From positions 1 to 48,392 of the IMG/VR virus record IMGVR_UViG_3300044608_002771: DNA of 48,392 nt, one strand, 5' to 3'. A program made the translations under genes and the position numbers. Source of the DNA: a virus. Positions 16,903 to 23,484 of the stretch are shown one piece after another (within the stretch, counting starts at the first letter, position 1; every line of letters starts with the position of its first letter). The notes under the pieces are model-generated. The model ran no database searches, had not been told where the DNA came from, and worked only from the letters and a program-made list of their open reading frames with translations.

Positions 16903-17450
16903 TTGGAGTCTCCCAGAACGACGTGTCCGTGACGAACGTCTCGACGAAGATTCCGTCGAGGAAGACCAGTGTCCAGCAGCTCCTGGACGGTCGCACCGAC
17001 TCGCCAGTGCTTGTATCCTTCGAACGCTTCCGACCCAGGCTTCCGCGGGTTGTCCACAACGGACACGACGACCCGCAGATCGCCCCCCGGCTCATCTCGA
17101 TTTTCGGGGGTAGCTGGGGACCGCCTTGCCGGGGGAGGGTCGGCGGGGCGGTTCCGGTAGGCGAACCAGAACGAGCCAGGCTCTGGGTGGGCGGGGATCT
17201 TGAGGCACGTCAGAGCCTCGATCGCCCTGGCGGACTCGTCGTCCGGTTCTCCGGCGAGTGAGAGGACGACGCGGGCCGAGTCGACACCGGACGACTGGCA
17301 CCAGCGGAACAGAGCCTCCCCGTCGCTCGGATACGTTGGGCACCTGAGGCGCGGGTCCTGGCGGAGCAGGCCGTGAACGATCTTGTAGATGACTGCCTCG
17401 CCCAGGGACTGGAATCTTGGACGGTGGTCGTCTGGCAGAAGAGTTCTCAT
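16899..17450 (-). CDS. Hypothetical protein upstream of the SNF2 helicase
   Basis: A 183-aa protein, ATG 17450. The N-terminal half is mixed alpha/beta (SLGEAVIYKIVHGLLRQDPRLRCPTYP, ARVVLSLAGEPDDESARAIEALTCLKIP). A Pro/Arg-rich linker and a C-terminal GYKHWRVGATVQELLDTGL helix follow. I do not recognise it. It overlaps the helicase gene by GTGA and probably works with it. The end is positively charged, compatible with nucleic acid binding. Confidence 0.6.
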   Translation of the reverse strand: MRTLLPDDHRPRFQSLGEAVIYKIVHGLLRQDPRLRCPTYPSDGEALFRWCQSSGVDSARVVLSLAGEPDDESARAIEALTCLKIPAHPEPGSFWFAYRNRPADPPPARRSPATPENRDEPGGDLRVVVSVVDNPRKPGSEAFEGYKHWRVGATVQELLDTGLPRRNLRRDVRHGHVVLGDSK

Positions 17451-17532
17451 GAAGGACGCCCTGGGAGCCTGGGGCGCGGCCGCAGCGCTCCGGTTGACCT
17501 GGGGAGCCTAGCTCCTCGGTCGGGGCGGCAGA

Positions 17533-17558
17533 CGACCCCCAGCCGCGCCTGGGGGTCG
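17533..17558 (-). terminator. GC-rich hairpin after the DUF932 gene
   Basis: A perfect 10-bp stem (CGACCCCCAG / CTGGGGGTCG) with a 6-base loop lies 18 bases after the TAA. The palindrome ACCCTCCGGAGGGT sits between stop and stem. No U tract follows, so termination may be partial or need a factor. Confidence 0.6.
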
Positions 17559-17575
17559 CTGCACCCTCCGGAGGG

Positions 17576-18571
17576 TTAGACCCCGGCGAGGTCCAGAATC
17601 ATGTCCCGGGCCTTCGCCTTGAGAGCCGCACCCCGACCCATCAGGGAGTTCCCGATGCGGCGGCTGAGGTCCTTCGCCTTCGCCTCGTGGTCGACATACT
17701 CGGTGATGGCGTTCAGCCACCCCCAGGCGGTGCCGTCGACACCCTCGACGATGTCGGCGCCGAGCTGCTGGCCCGAGAAGAGTCCCATGATCCGGTCGAA
17801 CCGCTCCGACTTGTCGGTCCCGATGAGCTCCGACGTCAGCTCAGTGGCGACGGCGGTGTTCACCGGAGTGGAGGCCAGCTTCCGCATGTCGTCGATGAAT
17901 TTCTCGAAGCTCTGCTGGCCGATGCCGAGGCGCTCCTTGACCTTCTTCTCGTCGAACTGCATCCGGTGGGAGACGGCCACCTCCAGACCGTCCTCCCCGA
18001 GGCCGAACTCCAGTGTGTTCTCGCAGACCGTGCGGGTGGAGACGAACTTCGCCTTCGTCGCGTGGGTGCCGTCCAGAGCCGTCGTGAGAAGCAGATAGGC
18101 GCGGATGTGGTCCTCGGGGCCGACGTAGTCCTCGCCGATCTTGGCCGTGGCCCAGAGGCGCTTTCCGCCGTGGAGCGACCCGCAGGTCTCCATTGTCATC
18201 CCGAGGCCCAGGATCAGGTCGTTGAAGAATTCGGTGACCTCCTTCGGGCCGACCACATGGAACCCGTCGGCGACGATTCCGAGGGGCATCCCGTTGTCGG
18301 AGCGGTAGAGGACGCGGCGCTTCTTGACGCCAAACGTGTCGGTGGTGACAGTCTCGGCGCTCTCGTCGTTACCAAGACGGAGCGTCCTCGGGGCCGGGAG
18401 GACGAACTGGACTGGGACGGACTCCACCTCCCAGTCCATGCGAGCAGCCGTCCGGAACTGCGCCGGAGTGGAGCCGAACGGCACCGAGTTGCCGAGACCG
18501 TGCCACCCCTTCTCGCCGGTGTAGGCCATCTCGACGGTGCCGTCTTCGTGAATGGTGAGGTTGTGAGCCAT
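17576..18571 (-). CDS. DUF932 (phage/plasmid-like TIGR03299) protein
   Basis: A 331-aa protein; ATG 18571 has a strong CTCAGGAGGCG site. The start MAHNLTIHEDGTVEMAYTGE and GWHGLGNSVP, the middle LYRSDNGMPLGIVADGFHVVGPKEV, and STRTVCENTLEFG match the DUF932/TIGR03299 family common in phages and plasmids. Its function is unknown; it has been suspected to act in DNA metabolism. It is a single-gene unit with its own promoter, an inverted repeat over the -10 box and a following hairpin, so it is probably strongly and separately controlled. Confidence 0.88.
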   Translation of the reverse strand: MAHNLTIHEDGTVEMAYTGEKGWHGLGNSVPFGSTPAQFRTAARMDWEVESVPVQFVLPAPRTLRLGNDESAETVTTDTFGVKKRRVLYRSDNGMPLGIVADGFHVVGPKEVTEFFNDLILGLGMTMETCGSLHGGKRLWATAKIGEDYVGPEDHIRAYLLLTTALDGTHATKAKFVSTRTVCENTLEFGLGEDGLEVAVSHRMQFDEKKVKERLGIGQQSFEKFIDDMRKLASTPVNTAVATELTSELIGTDKSERFDRIMGLFSGQQLGADIVEGVDGTAWGWLNAITEYVDHEAKAKDLSRRIGNSLMGRGAALKAKARDMILDLAGV

Positions 18572-18599
18572 GGACGCCTCCTGAGTTCCGCGGGAACCA

Positions 18600-18634
18600 C
18601 TCCCGGTAGAAACGAGTGTAGTCGCTACCGGGAG
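18600..18634 (-). repeat. Perfect 10-bp inverted repeat over the DUF932 promoter
   Basis: CTCCCGGTAG (18600-18609) and CTACCGGGAG (18625-18634) are exact inverted copies with 15 bases between. The -10 hexamer of the promoter lies within that gap. This is the geometry of an operator for a dimeric repressor. As RNA only the 3' arm would lie downstream of the start site, so an RNA hairpin is less likely. Confidence 0.65.
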
Positions 18635-18643
18635 CTTCGTAAA
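18615..18643 (-). promoter_or_regulatory. Phage-type promoter for the DUF932 gene
   Basis: On the minus strand the -35 TTTACG (18638-18643), 17-bp spacer and -10 TACACT (18615-18620) fit the shared pattern. AGGATTTCCCTC precedes the -35. The start site is expected about 35 bases before the ATG. Confidence 0.75.
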
Positions 18644-18672
18644 GAGGGAAATCCTGGTGACGCCGATTTTTC

Positions 18673-19266
18673 CTAGTCCCGACGGTCCGCCGGGTCCAGG
18701 GCGAGGTGACCGGAGTCCTGGAGCCACCAGACTGCCTGCTGCCTCGTCCCGACAGTGACGTGCAGACCCTTCGCGCGAAAACGGTCGGGGTGCGTGCGGA
18801 TCGCCCGATGCCGACTCGCGGTTGTGTCGGGGTTCAGCGGAGCCGTGTTCCCGCGAGCCTCCCGCCGTGCCCTCACCGACGCCAGGCAGTCCTCGAGGGA
18901 CGTGCTGAGGTAGAAGAGCCGGACGGGGATCCCGTCCTCGTGGAGCCTGGCCGTCCTGTGCTGCTCCGCCGACAGAAGGAGACCCTCCATGAAGACGTCC
19001 CGATTCTGTGAGTAGTGCTCCCTCGCCAGCTCGAATGGGATGTCGTTCCCGGAGATTGTGTCGACCCCGCCCGTGGCCGACTCGTAATGACCGAGGATCA
19101 CCAGGTCCCGACCTCCGGAGAGATGGGGGCGGATGTAGAAGTAGGGCTGCTTCCGACCCTTGGCGTGGTGGCTCACCGGGGGCCCATAGATCCCGGTGCT
19201 GTGGAGGAGGGTCTTGGCCAGGTGGGTCTTCCCCGAGCCGCTCGTTCCTCGGATGCTCAATATCAC
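18673..19266 (-). CDS. P-loop kinase, 5-hmdU DNA kinase type
   Basis: A 197-aa protein; GTG 19266 has GGAG seven bases upstream and does not overlap the previous gene. Walker A GTSGSGKT lies at residues 7-14. The stretch LVILGHYESATGGVDTISG, then VFMEGLLLSAEQHRTARL and LFYLSTSLEDCLASVRARREARGN, resembles P-loop kinases tied to thymidine hypermodification, which phosphorylate 5-hydroxymethyl-dU in DNA. The helical domain often fused to such kinases is absent, but a related protein is encoded at 32463-33422. A generic nucleotide kinase remains possible. Confidence 0.72.
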   Translation of the reverse strand: MILSIRGTSGSGKTHLAKTLLHSTGIYGPPVSHHAKGRKQPYFYIRPHLSGGRDLVILGHYESATGGVDTISGNDIPFELAREHYSQNRDVFMEGLLLSAEQHRTARLHEDGIPVRLFYLSTSLEDCLASVRARREARGNTAPLNPDTTASRHRAIRTHPDRFRAKGLHVTVGTRQQAVWWLQDSGHLALDPADRRD

Positions 19267-19268
19267 GC

Positions 19269-19583
19269 TTATTCTCCGTTGTTGCATTGTTCCAGCGCAG
19301 CTCGCCTCTGAGCGATCGTCACCCAGCGGCCCCTCGGGAGCTGAAGTCGGTTCATCTCCTTCTGGAGAACTTCCCGCCCAACCCCGATGTCGAAGGCGAT
19401 CGTGTCGGTTGACCATCCTCGCCAGTATCCCGACGCGAGCGCGTTCCTCATGCCCTCCGTCCAGAAGACCTCCCTCTGGGCGTTCAATCTCCGGAGCACC
19501 TCCCCTCCCCGAGACTTGCCTCTGAGGGCTGCGGACATCCGCTCTCGATACGCGGGAAGGTGGTAGGATCGGTGGGCGGGCAT
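19269..19583 (-). CDS. Small basic HTH-like protein, unknown
   Basis: A 104-aa basic protein; ATG 19583 overlaps the previous stop (TGATG), although a GTG one codon earlier is possible. The region GYWRGWSTDTIAFDIGVGREVLQKEMNRLQLPRGRW looks like a helix-turn-helix followed by a basic tail. The first part (HRSYHLPAYRERMSAALRGKSRG) is also basic. It probably binds DNA. It ends two bases before the kinase start. Confidence 0.55.
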   Translation of the reverse strand: MPAHRSYHLPAYRERMSAALRGKSRGGEVLRRLNAQREVFWTEGMRNALASGYWRGWSTDTIAFDIGVGREVLQKEMNRLQLPRGRWVTIAQRRAALEQCNNGE

Positions 19584-19867
19584 CACCCTGGGCTCTCGAA
19601 GAACCCGCCACGGACGAGGATGCAGGACTCCCCTGGGGCGACGATTCGGTCCTGAGCTCCGATCCTAAGTGCGACGGAGAACGTCCCTCGGTTCACGACC
19701 TCGACGTTCTTCTCCTGATCTAGTCTGAACCGGAGAGGCCATCCGTCCCCGATCAGGGTCCGACCCTCCACGAGTCCGACCGAGAACGGGAGGGTCTTCT
19801 TCAGAACCATGGCCTCGACGAATATTCCGAGGACGTTGGCGACGACGATGGGACGTGCAGTGCTCAC
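19583..19867 (-). CDS. Small beta-rich protein, unknown
   Basis: A 94-aa protein, GTG start in a GTGA overlap. It is rich in beta strands (PFSVGLVEGRTLIGDGWPLRFRL, VEVVNRGTFSVALRIGAQDRIVAPGESCILV). The pattern resembles a small jelly-roll or Ig-like fold. No family is recognised. It is co-transcribed with its neighbours from the promoter at 20478-20506. Confidence 0.55.
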   Translation of the reverse strand: MSTARPIVVANVLGIFVEAMVLKKTLPFSVGLVEGRTLIGDGWPLRFRLDQEKNVEVVNRGTFSVALRIGAQDRIVAPGESCILVRGGFFESPG

Positions 19868-20166
19868 GACGCCGTCGCCTCCAGAAAGCGGATCCAGGGC
19901 GCTCGTTCTATCGCGACCTCTGGGAACGACGGTCCGACCAGCTCGACAACTGCTTCGATGCGAACGTCCAGTGCGGAGTCTCCGCGGAGGCGAGCGATCG
20001 CGCACTTCGTGTGAACCCCGTCGCCCCAGATTAAAAACGAGAACCCTCGGTGGGCAGGTCTCGCGACGACAACCCAGCTCGGGCTGCTCCCCTTTATCCT
20101 GCAGAGAACGAGGGCTCTTGGGAGTCCGTCGCTGGGTATCGGGTCTCCGCTGGACCGAATTGTCAC
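19864..20166 (-). CDS. Hypothetical protein
   Basis: A 100-aa protein whose GTG overlaps the previous TGA (GTGA); earlier in-frame codons lie inside the upstream gene and read as shadow. It has hydrophobic strands (ALVLCRIKG, WVVVARPAHRGFSFLIWGDGVHTKCAIARL) and an acidic C-terminal half (VRIEAVVELVGPSFPEVAIERAPWI). The fold appears alpha/beta; no motif recognised. Confidence 0.55.
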   Translation of the reverse strand: MTIRSSGDPIPSDGLPRALVLCRIKGSSPSWVVVARPAHRGFSFLIWGDGVHTKCAIARLRGDSALDVRIEAVVELVGPSFPEVAIERAPWIRFLEATAS

Positions 20167-20453
20167 AGCACGCCTGCCTTCCGGAGACGCTCGCCCGCGA
20201 GGCGAGTCGCCTCCGCATACTCCCGCTGACGGCGGACAGCCTCGCCGTGGGAGACGAGCGCCGGGCACGTGTATCGGGTTCCCTTGTGACCGATCTCGAA
20301 GAGGGACACGCGGGAGAACTTCCGGACCACACCCCCGGCCTGTTCGACGCAGACTTGATTGGCGGTCACGGACGTGATCTTGCCGAACTGGAACGTGGTC
20401 CCGGCGATGATCCCGATGTGGGCACCGGGCTGAAGGCTGAGGATCTCGGACAT
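20163..20453 (-). CDS. Small KOW/SH3-like hypothetical protein, first gene of operon
   Basis: A 96-aa protein, ATG 20453 with CAGGAG upstream. The first 60 residues are a beta-barrel-like pattern (LQPGAHIGIIAGTTFQFGKITSVTANQVCVEQAGGVVRKFSR), recalling small barrels that bind RNA or DNA. A basic helix follows (HGEAVRRQREYAEATRLAGERLRKAG). The role is unknown. It begins an operon ending with the P-loop kinase. Confidence 0.6.
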   Translation of the reverse strand: MSEILSLQPGAHIGIIAGTTFQFGKITSVTANQVCVEQAGGVVRKFSRVSLFEIGHKGTRYTCPALVSHGEAVRRQREYAEATRLAGERLRKAGVL

Positions 20454-20475
20454 GATGGACTCCTGGACTACTGGA

Positions 20476-20694
20476 TCAGTGTAGCGGGATCTTGCCGGGG
20501 GCGGTAGAGGAATTCTGTCGCTCCGCCTCGACGGCCAGCTTTATTCTGACGCGGATCGTGGGGATCGGCGATCCGTAGCTCAGCGCCAGGAGGATGAGTT
20601 TCACACGATCCCGACGAGGTCCTTTCGGGAGTTCGTCTCGAAGATTGTGGAGCCTCGCGACGTAGTCGCGGAACCGAGGAGTCCAGGTCCTCAT
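20476..20694 (-). CDS. Small basic hypothetical protein
   Basis: A 72-aa protein; ATG 20694 overlaps the previous TGA (ATGA). It is very basic and helical (RTWTPRFRDYVARLHNLRDEL, GPRRDRVKLILLALSYG, TIRVRIKLAVEAERQ). It probably binds nucleic acid. Its last codons contain the promoter of the next operon. Confidence 0.6.
   Translation of the reverse strand: MRTWTPRFRDYVARLHNLRDELPKGPRRDRVKLILLALSYGSPIPTIRVRIKLAVEAERQNSSTAPGKIPLH
20478..20506 (-). promoter_or_regulatory. Phage-type promoter for the 20453 operon
   Basis: Minus strand -35 TACCGC (20501-20506), 17-bp spacer, -10 TACACT (20478-20483), with AGAATTCCTC before the -35. It lies inside the 3' end of the preceding gene. Confidence 0.65.
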
Positions 20695-21131
20695 CGACGC
20701 CCCTCCATCTTGGACCAGCACTCCGGACCTATGCCCCGCTCGACGGACTCTGGAGTCGTGAGGAGCCGAGCGCACTTGCCGCACCGGCCCTCGTGATAGA
20801 CCTCCAGCCCGAGGTCCGCAGGGGACATGCCGTCCCGAAGAACCTTCTGGCTGAACCACTCCAGAGCCCGGACCGACGGAGCGTCGCAGGTCAGCGCCGA
20901 GCGCCGGGTCGTCCGGAACCCACTCGTGTCCACGATGCCCGCATACGAGTAGTCGCCCTCGTTGTTCGAGCCGGTCAAGACCGAAGCGAACGCGGCGTCG
21001 GAGTCGGTGATCCGGCTCAACCGATAGGTGAACCTGGTGCCGGTCTTCTTGGACCGAAGGGTCAGGTGCGCCCGACCCGCCAGGGCGAAGCGGCGGACGT
21101 CCGCCGCCTCGCGGAGCTGGCTGGAGCCCAT
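20691..21131 (-). CDS. DUF6011-type zinc-ribbon protein
   Basis: A 146-aa protein, ATG 21131 overlapping the previous stop by one base. The first 75 residues are a beta-rich domain (HLTLRSKKTGTRFTYRLSRI...GDYSYAGIVD). The C terminus GRCGKCARLLTTPESVERGIGPECWSK is the DUF6011 signature, with Cys pairs that probably bind zinc. DUF6011 proteins are frequent in phages and are thought to bind nucleic acids. The exact role is unknown. Confidence 0.8.
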   Translation of the reverse strand: MGSSQLREAADVRRFALAGRAHLTLRSKKTGTRFTYRLSRITDSDAAFASVLTGSNNEGDYSYAGIVDTSGFRTTRRSALTCDAPSVRALEWFSQKVLRDGMSPADLGLEVYHEGRCGKCARLLTTPESVERGIGPECWSKMEGRR

Positions 21132-21400
21132 CAGTTATAGCTCCAGTTGGCCACGATACCGTCCATGTGCCAGCCGAAGGAGGGGCACCGGCCAGGGGTC
21201 TTGAAGGAGGTCTCCTTCTCGACGATCTCGGACTGAATGGTCTCGAGGCAAGCCTGGGCCTGCTGGACCGTGACCGTGGGGTCCTCGCACCGAGCAGACA
21301 GGAAGGAACCCACGTTGCTGAGGCGGAACTGGATGCGACGACCCTCGCACGACAGAGTGACGAGCTGCTTGGAAGAGCGGCGGATGACGGAAGCGGACAT
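21131..21400 (-). CDS. Hypothetical 89-aa protein with conserved leader
   Basis: ATG 21400 has a TCAGGAGGTTCTC site. The product starts MSASVIRRSSKQLVTLSC and has a middle helix (TVQQAQACLETIQSEIVEKE) and an aromatic end (GWHMDGIVANWSYN). It is unrecognised. Its leader carries the small GGGCG hairpin also found before two other genes here, which suggests shared control. Confidence 0.6.
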   Translation of the reverse strand: MSASVIRRSSKQLVTLSCEGRRIQFRLSNVGSFLSARCEDPTVTVQQAQACLETIQSEIVEKETSFKTPGRCPSFGWHMDGIVANWSYN

Positions 21401-21419
21401 GAGAACCTCCTGAAGAGCC

Positions 21420-21434
21420 GGGCGACGACCGCCC
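21420..21434 (-). promoter_or_regulatory. Conserved 5' leader hairpin
   Basis: The bases GGGCGGTCGTCGCCC (minus strand) fold into a 5-bp stem with a 5-base loop, 10 bases before the AGGAGG site. Near-identical copies occur at 24484-24498 and 26185-26201. Confidence 0.6.
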
Positions 21435-21465
21435 ATGAGTGAGTTCTACGCCCATTCTCCAGAAT

Positions 21466-21495
21466 ATCCTAGACCGATCTTCACGATCTGCGAAG
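21466..21495 (-). promoter_or_regulatory. Phage-type promoter for the 21400 operon
   Basis: Minus strand -10 TAGGAT (21466-21471); the -35 is TTCGCA with 17 bp or CTTCGC with 18 bp. CAGGATTTT precedes it. A weaker match than its siblings. It overlaps the 3' end of the YkgJ-like gene. Confidence 0.5.
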
Positions 21496-21909
21496 AAAAT
21501 CCTGCCACGTGATTGGCTCCCGAGAGCCGATCTTGACCGCGATCGTGAACCCCTGCCGGACCAGGCTCTGGGCGATAGTCCTGGCGTCGACGGACTTCAG
21601 TCGAGACTCGCCAGTGGACGTCGTCCGGAAGACGAGGACCCGACGCTCCGGGTCCAGACCGCCGCCGTCGATGACGATGCCCAGGCGATCCGGCCTCCAC
21701 GTCTCCGGAAACGGGTCCAGAACGTTGTCGCCCTGGGACTGAAGCCACAGGCACTCGTAGGTCGAGCACTCGGAGGGTTTCTCCTGGTATATCCCGCATC
21801 CCGCCAGGCACTGATGACGGCACCGAATGTCCACCGGCTTCTCGAGCGTCCGGACCTCCAGAATCCTGCAGCACATCTGGCACGTTCCGCACTTGCTGTC
21901 TGTGGTCAT
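21481..21909 (-). CDS. YkgJ-family cysteine cluster protein
   Basis: A 142-aa protein; ATG 21909 overlaps the previous stop (TGATG). The N terminus CGTCQMCCRILEV is a C-x2-C-x2-CC cluster; further Cys residues occur in DIRCRHQCLAGCGIYQEKPSECSTYECLWL. This is the YkgJ pattern, a putative zinc- or iron-chelating fold. The C-terminal half (RRVLVFRTTSTGESRLKSVDA) looks alpha/beta. The biochemical role of the family is unsettled. Confidence 0.8.
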   Translation of the reverse strand: MTTDSKCGTCQMCCRILEVRTLEKPVDIRCRHQCLAGCGIYQEKPSECSTYECLWLQSQGDNVLDPFPETWRPDRLGIVIDGGGLDPERRVLVFRTTSTGESRLKSVDARTIAQSLVRQGFTIAVKIGSREPITWQDFLRRS

Positions 21910-22097
21910 CACTCCGCTCCGGGTCTGCGACGGACCTGCCCCGTCGACTCGTGATCCGCCCGCCACCGATCCATGAACCGAGCGTGCTCGTCGATATCGC
22001 TTTTCGTCCAGCGTCGGGTCGGGAGGCTCTTCCGAGGCGTATCCGCGAGCGCGGACGAGTACCCTCTCCAGCTCCGCTCGCTCGGGTCGTCCCTCAC
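21909..22097 (-). CDS. Small charged hypothetical protein
   Basis: A 62-aa protein, GTG start in a GTGA overlap. It is highly charged (TRRWTKSDIDEHARFMDRWRADHESTGQVRRRPG) and mostly helical. No family is recognised. It is coupled to genes on both sides, so it is probably real despite its size. Confidence 0.5.
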   Translation of the reverse strand: MRDDPSERSWRGYSSALADTPRKSLPTRRWTKSDIDEHARFMDRWRADHESTGQVRRRPGAE

Positions 22098-22408
22098 GAC
22101 TCCTCCTCCGCGAACGGGTCCCAGCCGACCTCCGGCAGCCCCCCGACGTCGACGTCCGGAAGGAACTCCACGATCTGGGACACGCTGAGCTCGCGATACC
22201 CGTCGTCGAACCTCGGGGCGACGAATTCTCTGTTGACGACGACCATCATCATCGGATCGTCCTTGTTGGCCCCCGTCGACTGGTCCCGAAGGCACGACTC
22301 CGGATCCGCGAGGAATCCCCTCTCGGCCGGACCCCCGTCCTCCGCGACGGGGAGTTGGACGCGACGGCGACCCTCCCCCACAAGCCTCTTGAACTCCTGA
22401 AGATCCAC
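22094..22408 (-). CDS. Acidic hypothetical protein, first gene of operon
   Basis: A 104-aa acidic protein, ATG 22408 with AGGAGGAGG upstream. It begins MDLQEFKRLVGEGRRRVQLP, has a hydrophobic strand DDPMMMVVVNREFVAPRF and ends EVGWDPFAEEES. The short acidic end with Trp/Phe resembles C-terminal interaction tails, as in SSB proteins, but the rest does not show an OB fold. Function unknown. Confidence 0.6.
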   Translation of the reverse strand: MDLQEFKRLVGEGRRRVQLPVAEDGGPAERGFLADPESCLRDQSTGANKDDPMMMVVVNREFVAPRFDDGYRELSVSQIVEFLPDVDVGGLPEVGWDPFAEEES

Positions 22409-22435
22409 CCGAGCCTCCTCCTACTGGACCCAGTC

Positions 22436-22464
22436 ACTCTAGCGCGGACCGCCCCCCGGCCAAA
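22436..22464 (-). promoter_or_regulatory. Phage-type promoter for the 22408 operon
   Basis: Minus strand -35 TTTGGC (22459-22464), 17-bp spacer, -10 TAGAGT (22436-22441), with AAGAAATCTC before the -35. It overlaps the last codons of the upstream gene. Confidence 0.75.
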
Positions 22465-22594
22465 GAGATTTCTTGCCGGGGGTGGTCACTTCCAGTTCGG
22501 GTTGGGCTGCGCCGAGTCCAGGGTAAGCCTCGACGTCCGACTCATCCGCCGTGCAGACATACCAGTCGATCTCGTGTTCCTGAACCTTGCTCAC
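22439..22594 (-). CDS. 51-aa hypothetical protein
   Basis: A short gene with GTG 22594 overlapping the previous stop (GTGA). The product begins MSKVQEHEIDWYVCTADESD and contains VEAYPGLGAAQPELEVTT, ending basic. Composition is protein-like and acidic in the first half. It is probably translated by coupling. No function can be proposed. Confidence 0.5.
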   Translation of the reverse strand: MSKVQEHEIDWYVCTADESDVEAYPGLGAAQPELEVTTPGKKSLWPGGGPR

Positions 22595-23484
22595 TGCTCG
22601 TCTCCTCCCGTCATTCGTTCGATCATGATGTCGATCTCGTCGAGGTCGGCTGCCTCGTCGGCCAGTGCCTCCTGCCAGATGGACTCGTTCCGGATCCGCT
22701 CGACGTTCTCACGGATCAGTCGCTGGATGACCCTGGGGTCCAGAGCATCGAGCTCCCAGCTCTCGTCGCCGAACTTCGAGACGTAGTCCCGCGCCCGACT
22801 GTCGCTGAGCTTTGCCGGGTTCGGCGGAGGATTGTAGTGGCGGACCTGGTCCATGTTCAGCGCCAACCGAACGACCATGACTGGAGTCCCGGCGAAGAGG
22901 CCGAGCCGCTCGGTGTTGTCCCGAGTCATGTCGATACCCGACGGATCGTGGTCCCCCAGATGGAAGATGATCGGCCGCTGCCCCTTCTGGACGTATCGGG
23001 CGAGCCGCTGGCCAGCCCTCCACTGCTCCGACTGGCTGTTGTAGCCTCGGCAGGCGAAGTAGTCCACACGGAGCTCCTGGCAGATACCTCCGATGACGCC
23101 GACGAGTGCGTCCTTCTCGACCCACACCTCCGGTCGCCACTCCTGGTCCCTCCAGAGGTCCTTCGCGTATCGGCTCCGGGCCGACCGCAGGAGCTCCGCA
23201 GGGCTCCGGAAGGTGTTGATCCCCATGAGGTTCCGGGTCCGGTCCTCGATCGCGGTCCATGAGATCAGGCCGCCCATCCGTCCGTCGTTGATGGCGGACC
23301 CGAGGCGATCGTAGCTGCGGTCCGAGTTTTCGATCAGACCGCGGGCGACGAACTGATAGTAGAGCTGACGGAGCGTCAGCGACAGTCCCGCCTTCTCGTA
23401 CTCCTCGATGATCTCGTTGGCGATACCGATGGTCCGGAGTCGGTCGTCCGAGAGCTTCTTCCGCTCGTAGGCGAGTAGGGTCAC
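22591..23484 (-). CDS. Topo VIA/Spo11-like protein (winged helix plus Toprim)
   Basis: A 297-aa protein, GTG start in a GTGA overlap. LTLRQLYYQFVARGL (residues 36-50) resembles the active-site tyrosine helix of Topo VIA/Spo11. A Toprim-like fold follows: VEKDAL with Glu123, then HLGDHDPSG with Asp178 and Asp180. Such A-like proteins without a B subunit are known in mobile elements. It may nick or cut DNA during replication or recombination. No GHKL-type ATPase partner is seen in this window. Length matches compact phage members. Confidence 0.78.
   Translation of the reverse strand: MTLLAYERKKLSDDRLRTIGIANEIIEEYEKAGLSLTLRQLYYQFVARGLIENSDRSYDRLGSAINDGRMGGLISWTAIEDRTRNLMGINTFRSPAELLRSARSRYAKDLWRDQEWRPEVWVEKDALVGVIGGICQELRVDYFACRGYNSQSEQWRAGQRLARYVQKGQRPIIFHLGDHDPSGIDMTRDNTERLGLFAGTPVMVVRLALNMDQVRHYNPPPNPAKLSDSRARDYVSKFGDESWELDALDPRVIQRLIRENVERIRNESIWQEALADEAADLDEIDIMIERMTGGDEQ

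Noticed and set aside
17499-17535. Possible promoter upstream of the 17450 gene (TAGGCT)
   Set aside because: The -35 (about GTCTGC) is a poor match and the usual upstream element is missing. Readthrough past the 17533 hairpin is at least as likely.
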